64,000 nucleotides of DNA from Saccharibacillus sp. O23 (GCF_002205895.1 NZ_NJDE01000001.1:124001-188000); one strand, 5' to 3'; numbered from the stretch's first letter, positions 15,622 through 23,486 are shown. Notes: generated by a model from the letters alone, not told the origin. Made by a program: numbers and translations.

Positions 15622-16533
15622 TTATCCGCCCATCGGCGTGTTCGGCGTCGCCAGATTGTACAGCTCGCGGAAACTCGCTTTTTCCGGCACGTCCTTCATG
15701 ACTTTCCAGCCGTCTTGGCCTTCTTGCACCCAGATCGCGCCTTCAAGCGCTAGCGGATCGCGTCCGCTCGAGAACTCCAGATTCAGCGTATAGTCGATTC
15801 TCACCAGCTTTTTCTCCAGATCCACGCTGTTTGTCGTCATCTTCAGATCGCTGATCGTCAGTTCCGAATCGGTATTGACCGCCGCTTCGTACGGCAGCAT
15901 GCCGATACGATTCATCATATAACTGGCAAGAAACTTCTCGTCCGCGTACGGCGCCAACTGTCCGTAACGATCCGCGATCCAATCTTCCAACTTGCTTTCG
16001 TCTCCTTGCATCGACGCTTCATAATCTTCGCGCTGCGATTTCGAGACTTCGAGATCGGCTTTTTTGAACTTTTCGGCAATGTCCTGCGCCTGCATCGAAG
16101 CTTTCATCTCGTCTGTAGCCTGCGCGCTTTTCTCTTCGTCGCTCAAGCCTCCCGCCGCCGGTCCGCCCGCGTTCGCGCCGTTTTGCCCGTTTCCCGGATT
16201 CGTTTGCCCGGACGGCGTTTGATTCGAAGCGACTGCCTGCGTTTGCGCGGCATCCGGCGTTCCGTCCAGCCAACCGGCCGAATTCGCGCCCCATACGCCT
16301 CCGAAGATCGCGCCAGCCGCCACGATCGCGCCGACGGCCATTTTCCCTTTCGCCATTTTTCCTTTATTTGTCGTTTTTCCATATGTGTTTTCCATCATGC
16401 TCTCCTCCTTGATCTTCTGCATCTGTGCCAGAGTCGGTTCTTTGTTCATGCGTCCCGGCTCTCGTTCCAGCGCCTCGTACCAATTCGGCCGCGCAGATTC
16501 ATCGGCTGTTCCCGATTTTTCGAATCGGCTCAT
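15622..16533 (-). CDS. Membrane-anchored partner of ECF sigma factor (probable anti-sigma)
   Basis: A 303-residue single-pass membrane protein translated in ATGA overlap with the sigma gene. Residues 1-58 are cytoplasmic and include a WYEALEREPGR segment. A transmembrane helix spans about 64-88 (MAVGAIVAAGAIFGGVWGA). A Gln/Asn/Gly-rich linker (about 95-130) leads to an extracellular domain with EDWIADRYGQLAPYADEKFL and KLVRIDYTLNLEFSSG. No zinc anti-sigma motif (HxxxCxxC) is present. Gene order and topology indicate an anti-sigma factor, but no family was recognised. It differs from the three DUF4179-type partners at 47-53 kb. Confidence 0.65.
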   Translation of the reverse strand: MSRFEKSGTADESARPNWYEALEREPGRMNKEPTLAQMQKIKEESMMENTYGKTTNKGKMAKGKMAVGAIVAAGAIFGGVWGANSAGWLDGTPDAAQTQAVASNQTPSGQTNPGNGQNGANAGGPAAGGLSDEEKSAQATDEMKASMQAQDIAEKFKKADLEVSKSQREDYEASMQGDESKLEDWIADRYGQLAPYADEKFLASYMMNRIGMLPYEAAVNTDSELTISDLKMTTNSVDLEKKLVRIDYTLNLEFSSGRDPLALEGAIWVQEGQDGWKVMKDVPEKASFRELYNLATPNTPMGG

Positions 16534-17066
16534 GCTTTGTCCTCCTCGCCCATCATGCGTTCCATACGGCTTCTCGCCCGGGACAATCTCGACTTATACG
16601 TACCTTCGGGAATGCCGAGCAGCTGCGCGCCTTCGCGGGCCGTCATCCCGTAATGCGCCTCGAGCAGCAGCGTCTCGCGCAGTTTGTCCGGCAGCCGGAA
16701 AACCAACTGCCAAATGCGCCGCTCGCCCGCTTCCGCAAGATATACGTTCTCCGCCGAAGCGCCCGTTTCCGGCGGCTCCACGTCCGCGAAGGTCAGCACC
16801 CGCCTTACGAACGCCGAACGCTTATGATTCACGTAAGTATTTCTTGCGATGCGCATCAGCCAAGTTTTTACGGATGATTCTTGCCTGAAACCGTCCAGCC
16901 CGCGCAGCGCCCGAACGAACGTATCTTGGGTCAAGTCGTCGGCGGCGGAACGGTTTCCCGTCATAAAGAAGAGATATTTCCATACCTCGCCCCAATAAGA
17001 TCGGACGATCGTATCCGGATCGGCGGCTTCCATTTGCGCGGCCGGGCGTTCCTTCATTTTGTCCAT
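16530..17066 (-). CDS. ECF RNA polymerase sigma factor
   Basis: A 178-residue sigma-70 family ECF factor. Region 2 (about 22-85) shows GNRSAADDLTQDTFVRALRGLDGF and SSVKTWLMRIARNTYVNHKR. Region 4 (about 115-170) shows LRETLLLEAHYGMTAREGAQLLG followed by GTYKSRLSRARSRME. It transcribes a small regulon, probably after an envelope signal relayed by the overlapping membrane partner. An ECF-type promoter upstream resembles those of the three sigma genes at 48-54 kb, suggesting autoregulation and possible cross-talk. Confidence 0.92.
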   Translation of the reverse strand: MDKMKERPAAQMEAADPDTIVRSYWGEVWKYLFFMTGNRSAADDLTQDTFVRALRGLDGFRQESSVKTWLMRIARNTYVNHKRSAFVRRVLTFADVEPPETGASAENVYLAEAGERRIWQLVFRLPDKLRETLLLEAHYGMTAREGAQLLGIPEGTYKSRLSRARSRMERMMGEEDKA

Positions 17067-17085
17067 CGGATCACCTCTTCTTATC

Positions 17086-17117
17086 TATTTAGACAAGGTC
17101 GACTCCGAATGGTTCCC
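17086..17117 (-). promoter_or_regulatory. ECF-type promoter (sigma gene at 16.5 kb)
   Basis: Minus-strand GGGAACC (17,111-17,117), 16 bases, then GTCTAAATA (17,086-17,094). This is the usual ECF -35/-10 pattern, 20 bases before the sigma start. Confidence 0.65.
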
Positions 17118-17149
17118 TTTTTCGATAAAAAAGTTCAAAATTTTTGATT

Positions 17150-17653
17150 TTAAGCGCGTCGTTCGTCTTTTTTTCTGCCGCTCTCGCCGCTTTTCGCCAG
17201 TAGATCTTCGAGCGGCAGCAGTCCCATCGCCGAAAGCGACAACGCCATTTTGTAGAAAGCGCCGGTCCGCACTTTGACGTACGTGTCTTTGCTGATCGGC
17301 GGATCGAAAATATGATTGTAGACTTTGTAATCGAATACGTCGTCCTGCTTCATGTACCGTTCCCGCACCAGCAGCCGTTCGCGTTCGTTCAATCGTTCGA
17401 CGATCCGTTCGATCCGTTCGCAGTAAGCGGCGCGCGCCGCGGGCATGTCTACATTATAAATAGCGGTCCGCGCGGTCGAGTCGCTGGTCGTGCCGGTATA
17501 GCCCGCAGGCGCTTCCTGATAAGAAGAAGTCAGACGGGCTTCTCTTTCTTCGAACGTAATCGTTTTGTAGATCCGGTATTTTTCCATCGCTCCTTCTATA
17601 GCGGCCTGCGTTTTGCGGCGGTCGAGCTTGGGCAGATTCAATGCGTGTTCCAC
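17150..17653 (-). CDS. ArpU-family phage transcriptional regulator
   Basis: A 167-residue protein with the ArpU/late-regulator layout: LPKLDRRKTQAAIEGAMEKY, then ERLNERERLLVRERYMKQDD (the region 2/4-like helix shared with phage late activators), DYKVYNHIFDPPISKDTYVK, and RTGAFYKMALSL. Proteins of this family switch on late (structural) genes in prophages of Bacillota. The start is GTG 17,651-17,653 behind AAAGGAGA at 7 bases; an in-frame ATG further upstream lies inside the preceding small ORF. It is the likely activator of the tail operon, although it is separated from it by 3 kb of chromosome-like genes. Confidence 0.85.
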   Translation of the reverse strand: MEHALNLPKLDRRKTQAAIEGAMEKYRIYKTITFEEREARLTSSYQEAPAGYTGTTSDSTARTAIYNVDMPAARAAYCERIERIVERLNERERLLVRERYMKQDDVFDYKVYNHIFDPPISKDTYVKVRTGAFYKMALSLSAMGLLPLEDLLAKSGESGRKKDERRA

Positions 17654-17667
17654 GTTGATCTCTCCTT

Positions 17668-17823
17668 TTATTGTCTTTTGGCAACATTTACGCCGAACGA
17701 TTCCGCATTTAAGGTTATGTTCGTATATCGTTCGCATTTATGGATTAACCTTACCACAATTTTTCCAAACTCGTAAAGAGACATTTTGTCGTTTTCTTCC
17801 ACAAGCCGATCAGGCATGAACAT
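17668..17823 (-). CDS. Small ORF in the prophage switch region
   Basis: A 51-codon frame ending 14 bases before the ArpU start. The translation (MFMPDRLVEENDKMSLYEF... VNVAKRQ) has a protein-like composition with a predicted helix (EFGKIVVRLIHKCERY) and AT-rich codons, unlike the host. An AAAGGTGA site lies about 11 bases before ATG 17,821-17,823. The start codon overlaps a 12-bp palindrome and the frame's 3' end carries one of two 23-bp repeats. It could be an early regulatory peptide, or the frame may be fortuitous. Confidence 0.45.
   Translation of the reverse strand: MFMPDRLVEENDKMSLYEFGKIVVRLIHKCERYTNITLNAESFGVNVAKRQ
17676..17698. repeat. 23-bp direct repeat, copy 1
   Basis: TTTTGGCAACATTTACGCCG followed by AAC; 20 of 23 bases are identical to copy 2 at 17,839. 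It lies 23 bases upstream of the ArpU start, at the end of the small ORF. Confidence 0.6.
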
Positions 17824-17833
17824 TTCGCGAAAT
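17822..17833. promoter_or_regulatory. 12-bp perfect palindrome (operator-like)
   Basis: ATTTCGCGAAAT lies in the divergent region between the minus-strand early ORFs and the Xre repressor and overlaps the small ORF's start codon. A good candidate for repressor binding. Confidence 0.45.
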
Positions 17834-17838
17834 TCACC

Positions 17839-17861
17839 TTTTGGCAATATTTTCGGCGAAC
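17839..17861. repeat. 23-bp direct repeat, copy 2
   Basis: TTTTGGCAATATTTTCGGCG followed by AAC, same orientation as copy 1 and 163 bases from it. It lies in the control region about 100 bases upstream of the Xre repressor gene. Confidence 0.6.
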
Positions 17862-17866
17862 ACATT

Positions 17867-17895
17867 TACCCGGCAGCGGATATTGGGTATATTTA
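17867..17895 (+). promoter_or_regulatory. Candidate promoter of the Xre gene
   Basis: TTTACC, 17 bases, then TATATT, about 68 bases before the repressor start. The -10 is good and the -35 weak. Close to repeat copy 2, so autoregulation is plausible. Confidence 0.4.
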
Positions 17896-17962
17896 AGGAA
17901 GAAGGAACGAAAAACGCCGCCCGATCGGCAGGCCAAATTGACGAAGCGAGGAAGGGTGCCCT

Positions 17963-18370
17963 ATGGAAAACCGGTTCGGCAGTTATTTGAGACAGGTTCG
18001 CGAACGCAAAGGCTGGAGCATTAATCGGCTGGCCGGGGCCGCGGGCGTCAGCACCTCCCAGATCTCCCGCATCGAGCATGGCCTCCGGGGCGTGCCCAAA
18101 CCGCAGACGATCGCCAAGATCGCCCAAGCGCTCGGCGTTCCGTACGAAGAAATGATGAACGAAGCCGGCTATCTGCACGACGGGCAGGACTCGGCAGCTC
18201 CGGAATGGGCGAATTCCCGCGACAAACGGGATTTCAAGAAGATGCTCGAAGAAGACGGCGAGCTGATGTTCGACGGGATTCCGCTGGACAAAGAAGACAA
18301 GCAGCGCATCAAAGACGTATTGACCGGCTTGTTCTGGGAAGCCAAGCAGATGAACAAACGCAGAAGCTAG
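17963..18370 (+). CDS. Xre-family repressor
   Basis: A 135-residue regulator with an N-terminal HTH_3 domain (about residues 7-65: LRQVRERKGWSINRLAGAAG, VSTSQISRIEHGLRGVPKP, then TIAKIAQALGVPYEEMM). The C-terminal ~65 residues are charged and include KMLEEDGELMFDGIPLDKED, a segment often found in ImmR/Xre repressors paired with an ImmA protease. It is divergent from the ArpU gene, as expected for the lysogeny repressor of the tail element. AGGAAGGG precedes the ATG by 6 bases. Confidence 0.9.
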   Translation: MENRFGSYLRQVRERKGWSINRLAGAAGVSTSQISRIEHGLRGVPKPQTIAKIAQALGVPYEEMMNEAGYLHDGQDSAAPEWANSRDKRDFKKMLEEDGELMFDGIPLDKEDKQRIKDVLTGLFWEAKQMNKRRS

Positions 18371-18384
18371 TACGCCGACCGCTT

Positions 18385-18477
18385 AAGATGTTAGGTTTCG
18401 CCCCTCGGAAAACCCGCTTGAACCGTGCGTGTTTCCGAAGGACTCAAACCTTAGATTCAATGCGGTCAACTCACTAG
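18385..18477. repeat. Dispersed structured repeat, copy 1 (short form)
   Basis: A stretch of about 93 bases between the Xre and ImmA genes that recurs at 46,970-47,093. Shared blocks include TTAGGTTTCGCCC, ACCCGCTTGAACCGTGCGTG, TTTCCGAAGGAC, AAACCTT and CGGTCAACTCACTAG. TTGAACCG and CGGTCAA can pair across the element, and TCCGAAGGA forms a small internal hairpin. Compared with copy 2 it lacks an internal stem of about 36 bases. Confidence 0.75.
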
Positions 18478-18490
18478 GAGGGAACGGACG

Positions 18491-18913
18491 GTGGACCCGA
18501 TGGACAAACTCGTAGCCCGTCTCATTCGCACGACCCGCACGACCGATCCGTTCGCGATGGCCGAAGCGCTCGGCATTCATATTCGTTACATGGATCTGGG
18601 CAAGTCGACCAAAGGCCTGTATTATCGCAAGCTTCGCAGGCGGTTTATCGTCATCAACGAACATCTGCCGGAAGAATGGCGAAATTTCGTCTGCGCGCAC
18701 GAGCTCGGACACGACCGGCTGCACAAAGGGGTCAATCGCTTTTTTATCGAGGAGCATTCCTTCTTCAGCGCGGGAAGGCTCGAACGTCAGGCCAATCGCT
18801 TCGCGATGCTGCTGCTCACCAGCAAGACCGAACCGATTCCCGGCGAATCGTTCGAACGTTTTCTGCTTCGCAGCGGAATCCCCCAAGATTGCGTTTATTT
18901 TTTTGTCCGTTGA
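18491..18913 (+). CDS. ImmA/IrrE-family metallo-endopeptidase
   Basis: A 140-residue predicted zinc protease of the ImmA/IrrE (COG2856) family with the active-site HELGH motif in CAHELGHDRLHKG and the downstream FFIEEHSFFSAGRLERQANRFA segment that supplies the third ligand. Relatives cleave the paired Xre repressor after DNA damage or a signal, inducing the element. GTG start at 18,491 with AGGAGGG at 8 bases. It is separated from the repressor by a dispersed repeat but is in the same orientation. Confidence 0.92.
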   Translation: MDPMDKLVARLIRTTRTTDPFAMAEALGIHIRYMDLGKSTKGLYYRKLRRRFIVINEHLPEEWRNFVCAHELGHDRLHKGVNRFFIEEHSFFSAGRLERQANRFAMLLLTSKTEPIPGESFERFLLRSGIPQDCVYFFVR

Positions 18914-19065
18914 TCGAACGTACGTTCCGCAAGCGATTAGGTCATAGTGCCCATTTCCATTTTTTTATATAAAAAGCGTAACGAATGAGGGTTTTTTTCC
19001 GATAAAAGAAAAGACGGGATCGTTTTCGACATGCCGTCTAATCCATTCAATCGAAGGAGAAGATC

Positions 19066-21297
19066 ATGATCCGACAAAAAAGCGTGATGCGCACTCTGGC
19101 CCTTCTGCTGATGATCGCCGCGATCGCCTTTCCGGCACACGCATTCGCCGCCACGGGAGACGTCACCTCGATCTCGTTCGACGACGCGACCAAAAAAGAA
19201 CTGGTGATCGGCCAATCGGCCAAACAGTTGAAGGTGTACGCGACGGTCGAAGGTTCGACTTCCAAGAAAGACATTACCGCTTCCGCGGACTGGACCTCTT
19301 CGGACGAAGACGTCGTACAGGTCGTCAAAGGCCTGCTGACGCCGAAATCCAGCGGGGACGCCATCATTACCGCCACTTACGGAGGAGCCGTAGCCACGGT
19401 CGAAGTATCCGCCTCCTATCCTTATTCGAAGCTCGCCATCGAGCCGGCGAAGACCGGTACATACAAGCTTGGAGATGCGGCGAGCGACCTGAAACTGACG
19501 GCTAAAGTCACGGGCGGCGACGACAAAGACAAAGTGACCGACGTGACCGCGCTCGGGACTTGGACCAGCTCCAGCTCTTCTGTTCTGACCGTCGATGCGG
19601 CCGGCCAAATGACGCTGGTCGGCGAAGGAACCGCGACCGTAACCGTCAAGTATCAAGGCCTCACCGCGACGTACAAAGCAACCGTCGAACTGCCTTATTC
19701 TTCGCTCGAGATTCGCAGCGGCGGCAGCAAAGCTTCCGATCTGGAGCAGCTTGTCGGCGACAGCGTCACGCTCAAGGCCATCGCTCCGGCTGCCGGAGGC
19801 GGCGGAGAGCAGGACATCACGGCCAAAGCGGATTGGACGACTTCGAACGCGTCCGTCGCGACCGTCGATAAAGGCGTGCTGACCGTAACGGGCACCGGAA
19901 AAGCAACCGTTACCGTCAAATATCTCGGCGTATCGGCATCCGTCGACATCTATGTCCGCGCGCCGTACGAAGCGCTGCTGGTCACGCCGTCCGACTCGGC
20001 CACGCTGTTCATGGGCGAGACGCTCAAACTGACGGCGGAAGTGCGCGACCGCGCCAACTCTTCGCTCGACGTATCGGGCCAAGCCAAATGGACGTCGAGC
20101 AGCCTGCTCGCGGCTACGGTCGATAACGGCACGGTTACGGCGAAAGCCGTAGGCAGCACGACGATCAAAGCCGAATACGGCGGCATCGCCAAAGACGTCA
20201 AAGTGACCGTCTATCCGACGCTGAAATCTCTCGAAACGTCCAAAGACGATACGGAATTGTACAAAGGCGAGTCCGAAGCGCTGCCGAAAGTCAGCGGCAT
20301 CAAACTCGACAACGCCAAGCTCGATTTGAGCGGCGACGTCAAATGGACGTCCGGCGACGACGAGATCGCTTATATCGAGAACGGCAAAGTGATCGCGAAA
20401 TCCGCGGGTACCGTTACGCTGACCGCTTCTCTGCCGGATACCGATTCCGTAACGACGCCTTCCGGCGACGTTTCCGTACGCGGCAAGACCGTAAGCTTCA
20501 AAGTCACCGTCAACGAGAAGATTCTCGTGCTGATCGGACCGGACGAAGCCGTAAGCTTGGTCATCGGCGAAACTTCCCCTCTGCCTAGCGTAACCGCGGT
20601 ATGGGAAGACGGCCAAGAGAAAGACGTCTCCTCGCTGATGACGTGGACGGTCGCCGGCTCGAACGCCGTGATCAAGAAAACCGATTCGGGTTCGACGATC
20701 AAAGGCCTGCTCAAAGGATCGGCTACGCTGAAAGGCACTTATTTGAACAAGTCGATCACGGTCAGCGTGAAGATCGAACAGAAAATCACGAAAATCGTCG
20801 TAGATCCGACTTCGGTCGAACTCAATATGAAAAGCAGCAAGTCGATCAAAGCGACCGCCTTCTACGCGGACGGCTCCAAAGTCTCGCTCGGTTCCAAAGT
20901 CGGCTGGGAATCGTCGAATCCGAGCGTGGCTTCGATCTCGGGCACTACCGTAAAAGGCGTATCCGTAGGCAGCGCGACATTGAGCGGTTCGTATCAGAAC
21001 ATTCCGGTTTCCGTTCAAGTGACCGTCGTACCGAAGTTGACCAAAGTGGCCGTCGAAGAGAAGACTCTCAAGCTCGCTCCGGGAGCCGTTTCCAAGATTA
21101 AAGTTCTGGCGACTTACGATACCGGTTCGATCGTGGACGTAGCCGCTCAAACGGTTTGGACCAGTTCCAAACCGAGCGTAGCCGCCGTATCGCCTGCAGG
21201 CCAGATTACCGCATTGGCCGAAGGCAAAACGACGATCAAAGGCAAGTTCGGCACCAAGAACGTGACGATCTCCGTGACCGTCACGACCAAGAAATAA
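19066..21297 (+). CDS. Secreted multi-Ig-like (Big2) domain protein
   Basis: A 743-residue exported protein. The signal peptide (about residues 1-29) ends with AHAFAA. The rest is about eight bacterial Ig-like (Big2) repeats of roughly 85 residues, each showing the signatures WTSS/WTTS, ATV or AYI followed by a G-x-(V/L)-T tract, and a final VTV strand; examples are ADWTTSNASVATVDKGVLTV and TVWTSSKPSVAAVSPAGQIT. No LPXTG, SLH or transmembrane anchor was found, so it is probably released or held non-covalently. Big2 arrays mediate adhesion or serve as spacers. It has its own strong terminator. Repetitive DNA makes recombination between repeats likely. Confidence 0.88.
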   Translation: MIRQKSVMRTLALLLMIAAIAFPAHAFAATGDVTSISFDDATKKELVIGQSAKQLKVYATVEGSTSKKDITASADWTSSDEDVVQVVKGLLTPKSSGDAIITATYGGAVATVEVSASYPYSKLAIEPAKTGTYKLGDAASDLKLTAKVTGGDDKDKVTDVTALGTWTSSSSSVLTVDAAGQMTLVGEGTATVTVKYQGLTATYKATVELPYSSLEIRSGGSKASDLEQLVGDSVTLKAIAPAAGGGGEQDITAKADWTTSNASVATVDKGVLTVTGTGKATVTVKYLGVSASVDIYVRAPYEALLVTPSDSATLFMGETLKLTAEVRDRANSSLDVSGQAKWTSSSLLAATVDNGTVTAKAVGSTTIKAEYGGIAKDVKVTVYPTLKSLETSKDDTELYKGESEALPKVSGIKLDNAKLDLSGDVKWTSGDDEIAYIENGKVIAKSAGTVTLTASLPDTDSVTTPSGDVSVRGKTVSFKVTVNEKILVLIGPDEAVSLVIGETSPLPSVTAVWEDGQEKDVSSLMTWTVAGSNAVIKKTDSGSTIKGLLKGSATLKGTYLNKSITVSVKIEQKITKIVVDPTSVELNMKSSKSIKATAFYADGSKVSLGSKVGWESSNPSVASISGTTVKGVSVGSATLSGSYQNIPVSVQVTVVPKLTKVAVEEKTLKLAPGAVSKIKVLATYDTGSIVDVAAQTVWTSSKPSVAAVSPAGQITALAEGKTTIKGKFGTKNVTISVTVTTKK

Positions 21298-21325
21298 ACG
21301 AACCTTTTCCGTTTCCGAAACCAAA

Positions 21326-21365
21326 AGCCGCCTGTATCTCCTTCGGGAGAGCAGGCGGCTTTTTG
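21326..21365 (+). terminator. Terminator of the Ig-like protein gene
   Basis: AGCCGCCTG and CAGGCGGCT with inner TCTCC/GGGAGA and five T. Confidence 0.9.
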
Positions 21366-21530
21366 CTGTGCCGTTTGTCATAGCCATTTATTGCGATAAT
21401 CTTGCAGGATATGAACGTATAACAACTCGACAACCCATCCGGCCATTCGTCCTGCATTTCTCCCGTTTCGAATGACGGCGGCGGCTATACGCGACGTTGT
21501 TCAACGCATGATTAGGAGGATGAACTTATT

Positions 21531-23225
21531 ATGAAGCTAGCCGGAAAAATCACGACCGCCATCGTCTCGTTATTTCTGATCGTCGGTTTGGCCGTGGGCG
21601 TTCTCGCTTATCGGGCCGCTTACGGGCAGGTCGACGAAGCCGTCGGAATCGAGTTGGTCGGGTGCGCCAATATTACCACAGGACTGGTTGCCCCTGCCGA
21701 CATTCAAGCCTTGGCCGCGGGCGATACGACCAAGTTGAACGAGATCCAAGACAAAATCGATTGGATTCACGAACATAAACCGATCTTCAAAGAAGCTTTT
21801 ATCCTATCGCTGGACGGGAAGATTCTGGCCGCCGACTCCAATATGCGCGATCGCGGGTACAAAGCCGGAGATACGTTCTATTTCACGGACAAAGACCGCG
21901 AGATGGCGACCACCATGAGCCACGGCGTCTACTCGGACGTGTATGCTTACGACGGCGTCGGACTCAAGACCGGATACGGTCCGATCCTGTCGGGCGAAGG
22001 AAGCAGCCAGAAAGTCGTCGCGCTGATGGCGATCAACTTCGACTCGTCCATCATTCAAGAGCGCACGCTTTCGGTATTCGAAATTCCGCTGTTGATCGGA
22101 GCCGTTCTGCTGACGATCGCGCTGGTTGCCGTTCATTTTATCATTCGCCGCCTGATCAAACCGATCGTTTGTTTGTCCGAACAGACCCGATTGCTGGCTC
22201 AAGGCGATCTGACGCTCGAGGCCGTGCCCGTTCGCGGACGCGACGAAGCCTCCATGCTCGGTTCCGACTTCAACGAGATGGCGGGCAGCTTCCGCAGCAT
22301 CTTGAGCGAAGTCCGGGACAGCTCGCATCAGGTCGCTTCCGCCTCGGAGCAGTTGACGGCCAGCGCCGTTCAGACCGGTCAGGCCGGCGAACGCATTCAT
22401 GACGTCGCTTTGAATTTGGAAGAAGAAGCTTCGCTTCAGCGCAGCTCGCTCGCGGAGAGTTCCGAACTGCTTCAGCAAATTTCTTCTTTTGCCCGGCAGC
22501 TCTTGATCAGCATGGAAGAATTGGCTCGCGGCGCGGACGAGTCGGAGCAGCATTCCCGCACGGCCGGCAGCGATCTGGAGCAGGCTTCCCGGCAGATGAA
22601 TCGTACGGGCAGCGCGCTCGGCGAACTAAGAGTCGCGATCGACGATATGCGTTCCCATTCGCAGGAGATTCGTCAGATTCTCGGCGTGATCACCGAGATC
22701 TCCGAAGAAACGCAGCTGCTTGCGCTGAACGCCGCCATAGAAGCGGCACGGGCCGGGGAACACGGACGAGGCTTCGCCGTCGTCTCCGACAATATCCGCA
22801 AGCTGTCGGAACGCTCCGGCTCGGCCGTGCGTCAGATTCACGGCATCGTCGAATCGACGCTGGGGCAGATCGAGACGTCCGCGGGCGCGATGATTTCCGT
22901 ATCCTCCGCCGCCGATCAAGGCACTCGCACGTTCGCTTCCGCTTCTCGGTCGTTCAGCGTCATTCAGGATGCTTGGATCGTCTCCAAAAGCAAAGCCGGA
23001 ACCGCGATGGAAGACGTCAAACGTCTCTCCGCGGACGCCAACGCGGTCTCCGAACGGATCAGGCTCAGCTCCTCTATCGCCGACGGCGCTTATGCAAGAG
23101 CGCGATCGCTTTCCGGATCTTCCGGGGAACAATACGCATCCATGCAGGAGATCCAGGCATCGTCGACCTTGTTATCGCGCTTGTCCGAAGACCTCTTTAC
23201 GCTGGTGGATCGGTTCAAGATCTGA
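21531..23225 (+). CDS. Methyl-accepting chemotaxis protein
   Basis: A 564-residue chemoreceptor. The first transmembrane helix is at about residues 9-28. An extracellular sensor of about 150 residues carries a single-Cache/PAS-like pattern ([33 protein letters not shown]). The second transmembrane helix is at about 187-206, a HAMP domain follows ([22 protein letters not shown]), and the signalling hairpin tip is [20 protein letters not shown] with [19 protein letters not shown]. It relays ligand binding to CheA/CheW. The Glu of the usual VVADEVRKLAE motif is Asn here. AGGAGG lies 11 bases before the start. Confidence 0.93.
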   Translation: MKLAGKITTAIVSLFLIVGLAVGVLAYRAAYGQVDEAVGIELVGCANITTGLVAPADIQALAAGDTTKLNEIQDKIDWIHEHKPIFKEAFILSLDGKILAADSNMRDRGYKAGDTFYFTDKDREMATTMSHGVYSDVYAYDGVGLKTGYGPILSGEGSSQKVVALMAINFDSSIIQERTLSVFEIPLLIGAVLLTIALVAVHFIIRRLIKPIVCLSEQTRLLAQGDLTLEAVPVRGRDEASMLGSDFNEMAGSFRSILSEVRDSSHQVASASEQLTASAVQTGQAGERIHDVALNLEEEASLQRSSLAESSELLQQISSFARQLLISMEELARGADESEQHSRTAGSDLEQASRQMNRTGSALGELRVAIDDMRSHSQEIRQILGVITEISEETQLLALNAAIEAARAGEHGRGFAVVSDNIRKLSERSGSAVRQIHGIVESTLGQIETSAGAMISVSSAADQGTRTFASASRSFSVIQDAWIVSKSKAGTAMEDVKRLSADANAVSERIRLSSSIADGAYARARSLSGSSGEQYASMQEIQASSTLLSRLSEDLFTLVDRFKI

Positions 23226-23231
23226 TCCGCG

Positions 23232-23295
23232 CACAAACGCCGCTGTCCGTCCGATTCGGATCTGATCCGAAAAGGCCGTACAAGCGGCGTTTGTG
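23232..23295. terminator. Long compound hairpin between convergent genes
   Basis: CACAAACGCCGCT (23,232-23,244) pairs perfectly with AGCGGCGTTTGTG (23,283-23,295), with an inner TTCGGATC/GATCCGAA stem. It has no long T-run. It lies directly after the chemoreceptor and before the 3' end of a minus-strand small ORF. Confidence 0.55.
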
Positions 23296-23330
23296 TGATG
23301 GATACGATTATTCCGATCCGGAATAGCCGA

Positions 23331-23486
23331 TCAGGACTTCGCAGCCGTATCGGCCGCGACTTTCAAAACGGAAGATTCCGGATTCACCGGACGGAAAGTC
23401 ACGCTATCCAGCAGCAGGCCGTTGCCTACTTGTTCTCCGTTTACCGTAACGATGATTTTGGTCAAATTCGAGTCGGTTGCATACAT
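23331..23486 (-). CDS. Small conserved-looking protein, unknown
   Basis: A 51-codon ORF with ATG 23,484-23,486 and GGAGTG about 9 bases upstream. The protein begins MYATDSNLTKIIVTVNGEQV and continues with beta-rich VGNGLLLDSVTFRPVNPESSVLKV and a polar tail. Codon use is host-like. No family was recognised; it may be a small cytosolic beta protein. The upstream DNA contains an AT-rich stretch suitable for a promoter. Confidence 0.55.
   Translation of the reverse strand: MYATDSNLTKIIVTVNGEQVGNGLLLDSVTFRPVNPESSVLKVAADTAAKS

Noticed and set aside
16425-16888. Plus-strand frames opposite the ECF sigma gene at 16.5 kb
   Set aside because: The sigma gene has regions 2 and 4 intact; the opposite frames are shadows.
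17834-18178. Minus-strand frame of 114 codons overlapping the Xre start
   Set aside because: It is mostly antisense to the HTH domain. Its last residues resemble the small ORF's ending only because of the 23-bp repeat.
18937-21387. An 816-codon open frame on the minus strand opposite the Ig-like gene
   Set aside because: It is opposite a well-formed Big2 protein with signal peptide. Its translation is Arg/Asp/Gly-rich with no known pattern, typical of the antisense frame in GC-rich repeated coding DNA.
21509-21533. A four-codon leader peptide (MNLL) overlapping the chemoreceptor start
   Set aside because: Its ATG directly abuts the AGGAGG, which leaves no spacing for initiation.
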